Source: Nocardioides sp. J54
Lineage (GTDB): Bacteria > Actinomycetota > Actinomycetes > Propionibacteriales > Nocardioidaceae
Length of the DNA: 64,000 nt
Reading direction: 5' to 3'
NCBI RefSeq assembly: GCF_000519005.1
Contig: NZ_JAER01000007.1
Coordinates: 62,001 to 126,000, forward strand
The translations under genes and the position numbers were made by a program. Position 1 is the stretch's first letter, and every line of letters begins with the position of its first letter. Under the pieces are notes generated by a model that ran no database searches, was not told the DNA's origin, and was given only the letters and a program-made list of their open reading frames with translations. Shown here piece after piece: positions 15,999 to 26,057 of the stretch.

Positions 15999-16275
15999 GC
16001 CGCGCGGTCGTCGCCTACCTCGGCAAGGGCCGCTCGGCGTTCCCCCCGACGCCGGTGCCGTCGCCCCGGACGCACCCGCCACGGAGCGCGACGCCCTGCT
16101 GGCCCGGGTCCGCAACGTCGTCGACGAGTGCCTGGCGATCGAGGTCGACTGGCACGACCGGTCCCTGGCCGCGGCCGGCCAGGTCGCCCGGGACACGATG
16201 GCCCGCCGCCACCCCGGGCTCTCCCCCGACGCCCTCGACGCGCTGCGCTGGTTGTTCACCTACACCTGGCGGTAG
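15983..16275 (+). pseudogene. Small protein of unknown function with a frameshift in a C-run
   Basis: The GTG at 15983 starts MDEQLSRAVVAYLGKGRSAFP. At the run of six C (16042-16047) the sensible frame changes to PDAGAVAPDAPATERDALLA and continues to the stop at 16275 through DECLAIEVDWHDRSLAAAGQ and ALRWLFTYTWR. One extra C would give a continuous protein of about 97 residues. It overlaps the end of the broken acetyltransferase. No family is known to me. The shift may be real or a sequencing error. Confidence 0.55.
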
Positions 16276-16337
16276 CCCCACGCGAGCTGGCAGACCCGCC
16301 GGGCGACGGCGAGCACGCCGCCGCGATACTCGGGCGC

Positions 16338-17123
16338 ATGACCCAGCCGACCGTCGTCGTCACCGGTGCCGCCGCAGGCATCGGCCGCGCCATCGCCACC
16401 CGCTTCCACGCCGCCGGCCACCTCGTCGGTGCGTACGACGTCGATGAGGCCGGCCTCGAGCAGCTGGCCGCCGACCTGCCCGGTGTCGTGACGGGTCGCC
16501 TCGACGTCCGCGACGCCGACCAGTGGCGGGCCCGCCTGGCCGAGCTCGTGGAGCGCAGCGGCGGCCGGCTCGACGTGCTCGTCAACAACGCGGGCATCCT
16601 CGCCGGCGGCGCGTTCGCCGACATCGACCTCGCCACGCAGCAGCGGATGGTCGAGGTCAACGTCACCGGCGTCCTCAACGGCTGCCACGTCGCGCACCCG
16701 TACCTGCGCGACACCCCCGGCGCGCACGTGGTCAACCTGGCCTCGGCCAGCGCGATCTACGGCCAGCCGGAGCTGGCGACCTACTCGGCGACGAAGTTCG
16801 CCGTCCGTGGGCTCAGCGAGGCGCTCGACCTCGAGTGGGCCGGAGATGACATCACCGTGCACGCGGTGTGGCCGCTGTTCGTGCGCACCGCGATGACCGA
16901 GGGCCTCGACACCGCGTCCACGCGCTCGCTCGGCGTCCGCCTGACCCCCGAGGACGTCGCGGCCGAGGTCGTCGACCTCGTCCTGGGCAGCCCCTCGCGC
17001 CTGCGCCCCCGCTCGCCCCACCGCGCGGTCGGGAAGCAGGCGAAGGCGCTGATGGCGTCGGCCTCACTTGCGCCGACTTGGCTGATGCGCGCGATCAACA
17101 ACCGCATCGCCGGACCTCGGTAG
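16338..17123 (+). CDS. Short-chain dehydrogenase/reductase
   Basis: 261 residues from the ATG at 16338. Classical SDR signatures are present: cofactor loop TGAAAGIGRA at residues 9-18, NNAG near 78, the active-site Ser in NLASASAIYG near 135 and YSATK near 155. Asp at the end of strand 2 (AYDVDEAG) suggests NAD rather than NADP. The C-terminal stretch after residue 220 is basic and contains a short hydrophobic segment, as in several SDRs that act on lipids. Substrate unknown. It converges with the small membrane protein, and a perfect 12-bp palindrome covers the end of both. Confidence 0.87.
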   Translation: MTQPTVVVTGAAAGIGRAIATRFHAAGHLVGAYDVDEAGLEQLAADLPGVVTGRLDVRDADQWRARLAELVERSGGRLDVLVNNAGILAGGAFADIDLATQQRMVEVNVTGVLNGCHVAHPYLRDTPGAHVVNLASASAIYGQPELATYSATKFAVRGLSEALDLEWAGDDITVHAVWPLFVRTAMTEGLDTASTRSLGVRLTPEDVAAEVVDLVLGSPSRLRPRSPHRAVGKQAKALMASASLAPTWLMRAINNRIAGPR

Positions 17124-17135
17124 CCGGCTAGCCGG
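17124..17135. terminator. Palindrome at a convergent gene end
   Basis: The perfect palindrome CCGGCTAGCCGG starts right after the TAG of the SDR gene and contains the CTA that is the stop of the minus-strand membrane-protein gene. A second, looser inverted repeat follows. Possible bidirectional terminator. Confidence 0.4.
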
Positions 17136-17517
17136 TGCCGGCCCAGGCGCCGGTGGCGACCATCGCGGCCACCCACACCGCGAACGCGGCCCACCAGCAC
17201 CAGGTCGTCCACCGCCCGATGCCGCTCAGCCGTGCGCGCTGCCGCAGGTAGCACGGCGTGAAGATCGCGTACGTCGGCACGATCCCCAGCCACTCGACCC
17301 GGGGCGCCTCTCCCCTGCGCCGCAGGTCACGGACGTCCAGCGTGAGCAGGACCGCGGTGCCGCCGACCATGAGCACCAGGCTCGTCGCGAGCAGCGGCCA
17401 CACGCCCCACGGGGCGCCCAGCGCACCGGCCAGCGGCAGCGCGGCAGCGACCGCCGGGCGTACGGCGGACACCGGCGCGGCGGCGAGGGCGGCGTCCTCC
17501 TGCGGAGTGGTCGGCAC
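17128..17517 (-). CDS. Small integral membrane protein, unknown
   Basis: 129 residues. Three hydrophobic segments are visible: about 20-37 (AVAAALPLAGALGAPWGVWP, short), 39-60 (LLATSLVLMVGGTAVLLTLDV) and 103-127 (RWTTWCWWAAFAVWVAAMVATG). The loop between the second and third holds RDLRRRGEAPRVEWLGIVPT, which should face the cytosol. No family motif was recognised. It is transcribed divergently from the GAD-like gene at 17562. Confidence 0.65.
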   Translation of the reverse strand: MPTTPQEDAALAAAPVSAVRPAVAAALPLAGALGAPWGVWPLLATSLVLMVGGTAVLLTLDVRDLRRRGEAPRVEWLGIVPTYAIFTPCYLRQRARLSGIGRWTTWCWWAAFAVWVAAMVATGAWAGTG

Positions 17518-17561
17518 GGCAGGACCCTAGCGCTGCCGCCCACGTCGATAGGTTCGGGCGC

Positions 17562-18122
17562 ATGGTCGAGATCACGGACTTCGTGCCGCACTCCCCTGTC
17601 CCGCCCGCGGTGGTCGAGGCCTACCGCGGAAGGGTGCCGGACGAGATCGTCGAGGTGTGGGAGCGCTACGGCTACGGCACCTTCGGCGAGGGCTTCGTCC
17701 GTGTCATCGACCCGGCGCTCTACGAGGAGCAGCTCGGCGACCGGATCGGCAAGACGCAGGGCGACGGCATCGCGATCCCGGTCATGACCACCGGGCTGGG
17801 CGACCTGATCACCTGGGAGCCGAGCATCGGCGCGCTGGTCCTGCTGATGTTCCGCTCGCACCGCGTCCGGGGCCTCGGCCGCGCGCACTCGTTCTTCACG
17901 CTGCTGCGCATGGACGGCGTCGAGCACCTCGAGGAGGACCTCGAGTGGGACCTGTTCCCGCAGGCCGTGGCCGCGCAGGGCCCGCCGGCGTACGACGAGT
18001 GCTTCGTCCACGTGCCGCTGCCGGTGATGGGCGGCCCGGGCACCGTGGACACCTTGAGGAAGCGGCAGACGCTCACCGCGATCCAGGTGATGGTCGAGCT
18101 GCAGGGCGCCATCGGCCACTGA
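17562..18122 (+). CDS. GAD-like / Tdi1-like (DUF1851) protein
   Basis: 186 residues. The N-terminal half (PAVVEAYRGRVPDEIVEVWE, then RYGYGTFGEGFVRVIDPALY) matches the GAD-like domain. The C-terminal half (EDLEWDLFPQAVAAQGPPAY and DECFVHVPLPVMGG) matches the domain of the type VI immunity protein Tdi1. In Proteobacteria such proteins neutralise a DNA-degrading toxin. Here no toxin or secretion gene lies nearby and actinobacteria lack classical type VI systems, so it is an orphan immunity-type or general regulatory protein. Cytosolic; no signal sequence. Confidence 0.75.
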   Translation: MVEITDFVPHSPVPPAVVEAYRGRVPDEIVEVWERYGYGTFGEGFVRVIDPALYEEQLGDRIGKTQGDGIAIPVMTTGLGDLITWEPSIGALVLLMFRSHRVRGLGRAHSFFTLLRMDGVEHLEEDLEWDLFPQAVAAQGPPAYDECFVHVPLPVMGGPGTVDTLRKRQTLTAIQVMVELQGAIGH

Positions 18123-18192
18123 CGCCCCGCGGCACTGACGCTGGGCGCTGGGAGGCGTACCGTCGACAGGGTTCCCGACCCCGGAGGCTCCG

Positions 18193-18576
18193 ATGACCGC
18201 TCCCGACGGACACGTGAGCGTGCGCTACCTGGTCGACGACGTCGACGCGGCGGTGGCGTTCTACACCACCCACCTGGGCTTCACCGTCGGCACGAACGTC
18301 GCGCCGGCCTTCGCCGAGGTGTTCCGCGGCGCGCTGCGGCTCCTGCTCAGCGGCGCAGCCAGCTCCGGCGCCCGGGCGACTCCCCCGGACCGTGCGGCCC
18401 AGCCGGGCCGCAACCGGGTCAACCTCCCGGTCGAGGACCTCGAGGCCGAGGTCGAGCGGCTCGGCGCGGCCGGCCTGGCCTTCGCCAGCGACCTGGTCTC
18501 CGGCCCGGGCGGCTCGCAGGTCCTGCTCGAGGACCCGTCGGGCAACCTCGTCGAGCTCTTCCAGCCCCGCGCGTGA
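18193..18576 (+). CDS. VOC (glyoxalase/bleomycin-resistance-like) protein
   Basis: 127 residues, one VOC domain. HVSVRYLVDDVDAAVAFYTT at the start and NRVNLPVEDLEAEVERLGAA at about residue 76 are the starts of the two repeats. The end, VLLEDPSGNLVELFQPRA, carries the usual metal-position Glu. A Ser/Ala-rich loop (GAASSGARATPPDRA) sits between. Substrate unknown. It is oriented toward the LLM oxidoreductase, whose stop is 17 bp away. Confidence 0.85.
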   Translation: MTAPDGHVSVRYLVDDVDAAVAFYTTHLGFTVGTNVAPAFAEVFRGALRLLLSGAASSGARATPPDRAAQPGRNRVNLPVEDLEAEVERLGAAGLAFASDLVSGPGGSQVLLEDPSGNLVELFQPRA

Positions 18577-18592
18577 GCGCCGCCCGGCGGTC

Positions 18593-19462
18593 CTAGAGCC
18601 CGGCGACGCGCGGCAGCACGCGGTCCACCAGCTCCGTGGTCCACGCGACCGGGTCGTCGGAGGCCGGCATCGCGGTCGCCAGGCTCACGCCGAGGCCGGC
18701 GTACTCCTCCATCTCGGCGACGAACCGCTCCGACTCCCCCACCGGGTCGCCGAACCAGAGGATGGTCTTGCGGATCGCGTCGTAGTCGCGGCCGAGGTCG
18801 TCGCAGTGGCGGCGCAGCACCTCGAGCTTGCGGGCGACGCCCGGCACACCGTCACCGGTGAAGAGGTTGCAGGCGTCGGCGTACTGGGCCACCATCCGCA
18901 ACGTCTTGCGCTCCCCCTGCCCGCCGATCATCAGCGGCACGCGGCCCCGCACCGGCCGCGGCAGGCAGATCGTCTCCGCCAGCTGGTAGTGGGTGCCCTC
19001 GAACGGCCCGTCGTCGTCGCTCCACATCTGCTCGGTGATCCGGATGGTCTCCTCGAGCCGCTCGAAGCGCTCCGCGAGCGGCGGGAACGGTACGCCGAGG
19101 CCGGCGTGCTCACGCTCGTACCAGGCCGCGCCGATGCCGAGCCAGGCCCGGCCGCGCGAGAGGACGTCGAGCGAGGAGACGACCTTCGCCAGCACGCCCG
19201 GGTGGCGGTAGGTCACGCCGGTGACCAGCAGGCTGAGGTCGACCCGCTGGGTGCGGCCGGCGATGTAGCCGAGCGTCGTGTAGCCCTCGAGCATCGGCTC
19301 GAACGGGCCACCGAAGTCGACCATCTGGAAGTGGTGGTCCATCACCGTGACGAGGTCGATCCCGCCCTCGTCGGCGACCTGGACCGTGGCGTCGAGGCGG
19401 TCGGCCAGGGAGGTCTGCCAGTCGGGGTGGGTGAAGGTGGCGTAGTGGATGCCGAGGTCCAT
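18593..19462 (-). CDS. LLM-class F420-dependent oxidoreductase
   Basis: 289 residues from the ATG at 19460-19462. MDLGIHYATFTHPDWQ opens the TIM barrel, VTVMDHHFQMVDFGGPFEPM (near 39-58) is the typical first active-site loop, and GRTQRVDLSLLVTGVTYRHP (near 69-88) followed by LDVLSRGRAWLGIGAAW is the standard luciferase-like core. FGDPVGESERFVAEMEEYAGLG near the end fits the TIGR03560-type F420 family. Cofactor F420 fits an actinobacterial host but is inferred from the family, not from a visible motif. Substrate unknown. Divergent from the cyclophilin gene. Confidence 0.85.
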   Translation of the reverse strand: MDLGIHYATFTHPDWQTSLADRLDATVQVADEGGIDLVTVMDHHFQMVDFGGPFEPMLEGYTTLGYIAGRTQRVDLSLLVTGVTYRHPGVLAKVVSSLDVLSRGRAWLGIGAAWYEREHAGLGVPFPPLAERFERLEETIRITEQMWSDDDGPFEGTHYQLAETICLPRPVRGRVPLMIGGQGERKTLRMVAQYADACNLFTGDGVPGVARKLEVLRRHCDDLGRDYDAIRKTILWFGDPVGESERFVAEMEEYAGLGVSLATAMPASDDPVAWTTELVDRVLPRVAGL

Positions 19463-19505
19463 GGACGTCAACCTACGCCCGCTCGGCTCCGGCTGTCTGC
19501 GTACG

Positions 19506-20222
19506 ATGCGGGCCATGCGTTCCCGCCTGCTCGCCGGTGTCCCGGCCCTGCTCCTGCTCGCCTCCCTGTCCGCCTGCAACGACGACGACCCGGAGGCCAG
19601 CGACGACACCGGCACCAGCAGCGAGGGCGGGACGTCGTGCGAGTACGTCGAGACCGGCGGCGCCGCCCGCGGCGTCGAGCTGCCGCCGGCCACCACCGAC
19701 CTCAGCGGCGAGGTCCCGGCCGTGCTGCACACCTCGATCGGTGACCTGAAGATCACCCTCGACGCCGAGAAGGCGCCGTGCACCGTCGCGTCCTTCGCCT
19801 CGCTGGCCGAGCAGGGCTACTACGACGGCACGTCGTGCCACCGCCAGGGCAACGACCCCGGCTTCGAGTTCCTCCAGTGCGGCGACCCGTTCTACGACCC
19901 CGAGGCCGAGCAGCAGGACCCGGCCGTCGGCACCGGCAACCCCGGCTACAACATCCCCGACGAGATCGACGGCACCGAGACCTACGAGGCCGGCACCATC
20001 GCGATGGCCAACACCGGTGCCCCGAACTCGGGCGGTGGACAGTTCTTCATCGTCTTCGGCGACTCGCAGTTCCCGCCGAGCTACACGGTGTGGGCGCACC
20101 TCGACGCCGAGGCCGTCGAGCTGGTGAAGAAGGCCGCGGCCTCGGGCAACGACGGCAGCTCCCGCGCCGGTGGCGGCGTGCCGAACACCCCGGTCACCTT
20201 CGAGGGCATCGACGTCGGCTGA
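19506..20222 (+). CDS. Cyclophilin-type peptidyl-prolyl isomerase lipoprotein
   Basis: 238 residues from the ATG at 19506; an ATG at 19515 is equally possible. A basic start, hydrophobic core and lipobox LSAC (near residues 22-25) predict a surface lipoprotein. A linker rich in Asp, Ser and Gly follows. The isomerase domain has EKAPCTVASFASLAEQGYYD, a CHRQGNDPGFEFLQCGDP stretch in place of the canonical FHRVIPGFMIQGGDP, and AMANTGAPNSGGGQFFIVF. The usual catalytic Arg is conserved in CHRQ, and Cys residues suggest extracytoplasmic disulfides. Likely assists folding of exported proteins. The stop lies in a hairpin shared with the convergent SDR. Confidence 0.88.
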   Translation: MRAMRSRLLAGVPALLLLASLSACNDDDPEASDDTGTSSEGGTSCEYVETGGAARGVELPPATTDLSGEVPAVLHTSIGDLKITLDAEKAPCTVASFASLAEQGYYDGTSCHRQGNDPGFEFLQCGDPFYDPEAEQQDPAVGTGNPGYNIPDEIDGTETYEAGTIAMANTGAPNSGGGQFFIVFGDSQFPPSYTVWAHLDAEAVELVKKAAASGNDGSSRAGGGVPNTPVTFEGIDVG

Positions 20223-20243
20223 GCCGGCTCCGGCGCGGGCTCA
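20220..20243. terminator. Bidirectional terminator with both stop codons in the stem
   Basis: Arms TGAGCC (20220-20225) and GGCTCA (20238-20243) with a 12-base loop. The first three bases are the stop of the cyclophilin gene and the last three the stop of the SDR gene on the other strand. Same arm sequence as the hairpin at 3934-3955. Confidence 0.55.
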
Positions 20244-21146
20244 CCGCTCCTGCAGCGCCGGCAGGTCGACGCCGGTGAGCTCCACCGACCTCTCCCAGAG
20301 CCGGTGCGCCAGGACCTCGTCGTCGACCTTCGGCGACATCCGCGCGAGCGCGGGCCAGCCCCACAGCTCGGTCCGCCCGTGCGGGCCGATGTAGGTGCCA
20401 CCCTCGACGTCGGTGGTGGCGGCGTAGACGGTGTTCAGCGCCCCGCGCCAGCCCGGCATCCCGACCAGGCGGTGCCCGTAGTGGCCGATCGCGGTCACGA
20501 CCGGGTTGCCGGAGCCGCTGGTGATGCTGGTGGCGGTGGCGCCCGGGTGCGCACCGACTGCGCGCAGCTGCGAGCCACGCGCGCGCAGCCGCCGGTCGAG
20601 CTCGCGCATGAACAGCAGGCAGGCGAGCTTGGAGTCGCCGTACGCCTGGAACGGGCGGTACGGGCGGTGCAGCCACCCGAGGTCGTCGAGCTCGATGCGG
20701 CCCGAGCGGTGCTCGCGGGAGCTGACCACCACGACGCGGTCGGTGAGCAGCGGCAGCAGGCCGAGCGTGAGCGCGAAGTGGCCGAGGTGGTTGGTCGCGA
20801 AGTGCATCTCCACGCCCTCGGCCGACAGCGCGTACGGCACGCCGAGCACGCCGGCGTTGTTGACGAGCACGTCCACCGTGCGGCCGTCGGCCGACAGGTC
20901 CGCCACGAAGGAGCGCACCGACGACAGGTCGCTGACGTCGAGCCGGCGGACCTCCACCCGGCCCTTGTCGTGCCCGGGCACGGTCCGGGCGGCCGCCTCG
21001 GCCTTCTCGACGCTGCGGCAGGCCATGACCACCTCGGCACCGCGCGACCCGAGGATCCGCGCCGTCTCGAGGCCGAGGCCGCCGTTGGAGCCGGTGATGA
21101 CGAAACGCCGTCCCTGCTGGGGAGGCACCTGGGTCCACGGACGCAC
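20241..21146 (-). CDS. SDR family protein (retinol-dehydrogenase/protochlorophyllide-reductase-like)
   Basis: 301 residues. RRFVITGSNGGLGLETARIL carries the cofactor loop TGSNGGLG near residues 18-25, LVNNAGVLGVPYALSAEGVE is the NNAG block near 93, VVVSSREHRSGRI the active-site Ser near 140 and YGDSKLACLLFMRELDRRL the YxxxK near 168. The type is the atypical-size SDR common in actinobacteria as paralogous oxidoreductases on hydrophobic substrates. It is divergent from the aminopeptidase at 21169 with only 22 bp between the starts, so promoters must overlap the other gene. Confidence 0.85.
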   Translation of the reverse strand: MRPWTQVPPQQGRRFVITGSNGGLGLETARILGSRGAEVVMACRSVEKAEAAARTVPGHDKGRVEVRRLDVSDLSSVRSFVADLSADGRTVDVLVNNAGVLGVPYALSAEGVEMHFATNHLGHFALTLGLLPLLTDRVVVVSSREHRSGRIELDDLGWLHRPYRPFQAYGDSKLACLLFMRELDRRLRARGSQLRAVGAHPGATATSITSGSGNPVVTAIGHYGHRLVGMPGWRGALNTVYAATTDVEGGTYIGPHGRTELWGWPALARMSPKVDDEVLAHRLWERSVELTGVDLPALQER

Positions 21147-21168
21147 ACCGCATTATTACGCTGAGCCG

Positions 21169-23619
<2,451 letters not shown>

Positions 23620-23720
23620 ACGGCTCGCGCTGCTCGGCTGAGCGGGCCGGCCGGGCGTGAGGTCGGCCTCGTCGGCGTGGCCCGCGGGGTTCCGTCGGGC
23701 GTCACTGTTTGACTGGTCCC

Positions 23721-25190
23721 ATGGCCACGATCACCACCCTGCTGCTCGGTCTCCTGCTCGGTCTGCTCCTCGGGGCGGCCGGCGGCTGGCTGCTGCGCCG
23801 GGGCGAGGTGGCCCAGCGCGAGCACGACCACCAGCGCGAGCTGGAGGGCCTGCAGCGGGAGCTGGAGCAGCTCTCCCGCGACCACCAGCTCGAGGTGGAG
23901 CGCAGCGAGGCCCGCCACGAGAGCGCCCTGGCACAGCTGCGCCACGAGCTCGACCGGGTCGAGCTGCAGCACCAGGCCGCCGTCGAGGAGGTCCGGGTGC
24001 GCGAGGCCGAGGCCCGCGCCGAGGTCCGCTCCGAGCTGACCGCGGCCGCCGCCACCGTCGAGCAGCTGCGCGACGCCCTCGACCAGGCCCGCGCCCAGCA
24101 CCGCACCCTGCTCGACCAGCAGCGCCAGGCGCAGGCCGAGCGCGAGCGGGCGGAGAACGGGCAGACCCAGGTGCTCAAGACCCTCACCCCGGTGGTGGAG
24201 CACCTGCGCTCGATGCAGCGCAAGGTCGACGACCTGGAGAAGGCCCGCGTCGAGCAGCACACCGAGCTCGCCGCGCAGATCCGGCACACCCAGAAGTCCG
24301 TCGAGGACTCCCGCAAGGCCGCCGACACGCTCGCCACCGTGCTCAAGGACAACGCCGTGCGCGGCGTGTGGGGCGAGACCCAGCTGCGCACGCTGGTCGA
24401 GACCGCCGGCCTGGTCAACCGCATCGACTTCGAGCTGCAGCACTCCCTCGAGGCCGACTCCGGCGCCCGCCGCCCCGACATGGTGATCAACCTGCCCGGC
24501 GGCAAGCAGATGGCGATCGACGCCAAGGTCCCCTACAACTCGTTCATGGACGCCCACCGCGACGGCCTCCAGCCCGAGCAGCGCCAGCGCCTGCTCGAGG
24601 ACCACGCCAAGAAGGTGCGCGGCCACGTCGACACGCTCTCCCGCAAGGGCTACTGGACCGGCCTGCGCACCAGCCCGGAGTTCACCGTCGCGTTCATCCC
24701 CAACGAGCAGCTGCTCAACGCCGCGCTCGAGGTCGACCCGTCACTGATGGAGCACGCCTTCAAGCAGGGCGTCGTGCTGGCCACCCCCACCAACCTGTGG
24801 GGCATGCTCAAGACGGTCGCGTTCACCTGGAAGCAGGAGGCGCTCACCGAGGACGCCCAGGCGCTCTTCGAGATGGGCCAGGTCCTCTACCGCCGCATCC
24901 TCAAGCTCTCCGAGCACGTGGAGAAGCTGGGCCGCTCGCTGCAGCGCAGCGTCAAGGACTACAACGCCTTCACCGGTTCGCTCGAGCGCAGCGTGCTGCC
25001 GGCGGCGCGCAAGCTCAACGCCGCCGACCCGGTCTCGACGATCCCGGCGCCGAAGGAGATCGAGGAGGCGCCGCGGGCGCTGACCAGCAGCGAGTTCGCG
25101 GCGATCGCCGACCTCGAGCGCGAGGAGCTCACCTTCGACTTCGACGTCGCCGAGGGCGAGGTCGTCGAGGACGAGTCCCAGGCCGGCTGA
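23721..25190 (+). CDS. rmuC: DNA recombination protein RmuC
   Basis: 489 residues from the ATG at 23721; a TTG four codons earlier is less likely. An N-terminal membrane anchor (TTLLLGLLLGLLLGAAGGWL, about residues 4-23) is followed by a long coiled coil (about 30-155, many Glu/Gln/Arg heptads such as ELEGLQRELEQLSRDHQLEV). The RmuC nuclease-like domain has VRGVWGETQLRTLVETAGLV near 213, DMVINLPGGKQMAIDAKVPY near 254 and IPNEQLLNAAL. The family limits inversions at short repeats in E. coli. It converges with the thioesterase gene. Confidence 0.92.
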   Translation: MATITTLLLGLLLGLLLGAAGGWLLRRGEVAQREHDHQRELEGLQRELEQLSRDHQLEVERSEARHESALAQLRHELDRVELQHQAAVEEVRVREAEARAEVRSELTAAAATVEQLRDALDQARAQHRTLLDQQRQAQAERERAENGQTQVLKTLTPVVEHLRSMQRKVDDLEKARVEQHTELAAQIRHTQKSVEDSRKAADTLATVLKDNAVRGVWGETQLRTLVETAGLVNRIDFELQHSLEADSGARRPDMVINLPGGKQMAIDAKVPYNSFMDAHRDGLQPEQRQRLLEDHAKKVRGHVDTLSRKGYWTGLRTSPEFTVAFIPNEQLLNAALEVDPSLMEHAFKQGVVLATPTNLWGMLKTVAFTWKQEALTEDAQALFEMGQVLYRRILKLSEHVEKLGRSLQRSVKDYNAFTGSLERSVLPAARKLNAADPVSTIPAPKEIEEAPRALTSSEFAAIADLEREELTFDFDVAEGEVVEDESQAG

Positions 25191-25210
25191 CCCAGCCGAC
25201 CCCCGACCGC

Positions 25211-26050
25211 TCAGGCGCTGCCCTCGAGGGTCACTCCCCCGGACAGGTCGACGGTGCGCCGCGCGTTGGCCAGCGACGTGACCGTCGCGGTGCCGATGCT
25301 CCCGCTGCGGTCGAAGACCTCGGCCGTGCCGACCGCGACGCCGTCGGAGGCGACGTGGTCGCTCGCGCGGAGACCGACCGAGATGCCGTCCGGGCGGCGG
25401 CTGAGCGCGAGGTCGATGTCGACGTTGATGTACTCCACGCCACCGGATCCCCAGTTGGTCACCATGCTCGTGGCGTCCGCGATGGAGGCGACCGCCTGGA
25501 ACGGCGTGGGTGGCTGGTCGAGCAGCACCGGCACGGCGATGTGCCAGGTGGCGTGGCGCCCGGCGTTCTGGTGCTCGCCGAAGTTGTCCGACCACGGCTC
25601 GTCGCTCTCGAAGAACGGCACGTGGTGGGGCAGGTCCGCCGGCACCAGCTCCAGCGAGGGCGGCTCCGGGCGGTCCTCGGCCGACCACACCTCACCGGGC
25701 GGGTTGGTGGACGGCTCGAGGAAGGTCGCGCTGGCTCGTGCGACGGGGCGGCCCGCCTGCTCGACGACGGCGTCGACGAGGACCAGCCGGGGCCCCTCGC
25801 GCACGATGGTGCCGCGAGCGGTGGTCGGCACCATCTTCGCCGGCCGGAACAGGTCGACGTGGTAGCGCGCCGGCACCAGGCAGCCCCGTCCGATCGCCTC
25901 CACCTCACGCTCCAGCGCCCACGCCAGCAGCGCGCTCACGGCGACGCCGTGCATCTGCTCCGACGACCAGAGGCTCTGCGCGTGCGGCTGCGGCACGAAG
26001 GCGTCACCGTCGAGGGCGTACCAGGAGAACTGGAACGTGTTCTCGTTCAT
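25211..26050 (-). CDS. Acyl-CoA thioesterase-like double hotdog protein
   Basis: 279 residues from the ATG at 26048-26050; the upstream frame is open but reads through the end of the hydrolase gene. The first hotdog has MHGVAVSALLAWALEREVEA and RYHVDLFRPAKMVPTTARGT, the second TPFQAVASIADATSMVTNWG and VEYINVDIDLALSRRPDGIS with the usual Asp position. This is the TesB-like acyl-CoA thioesterase superfamily (PF13622-type). It would hydrolyse acyl-CoA of unknown chain length in the cytosol. The gene follows the serine hydrolase and gcvP on the same strand with a gap of 7 bp, so all could share a transcript. Confidence 0.8.
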   Translation of the reverse strand: MNENTFQFSWYALDGDAFVPQPHAQSLWSSEQMHGVAVSALLAWALEREVEAIGRGCLVPARYHVDLFRPAKMVPTTARGTIVREGPRLVLVDAVVEQAGRPVARASATFLEPSTNPPGEVWSAEDRPEPPSLELVPADLPHHVPFFESDEPWSDNFGEHQNAGRHATWHIAVPVLLDQPPTPFQAVASIADATSMVTNWGSGGVEYINVDIDLALSRRPDGISVGLRASDHVASDGVAVGTAEVFDRSGSIGTATVTSLANARRTVDLSGGVTLEGSA

Positions 26051-26057
26051 CGTCCCA

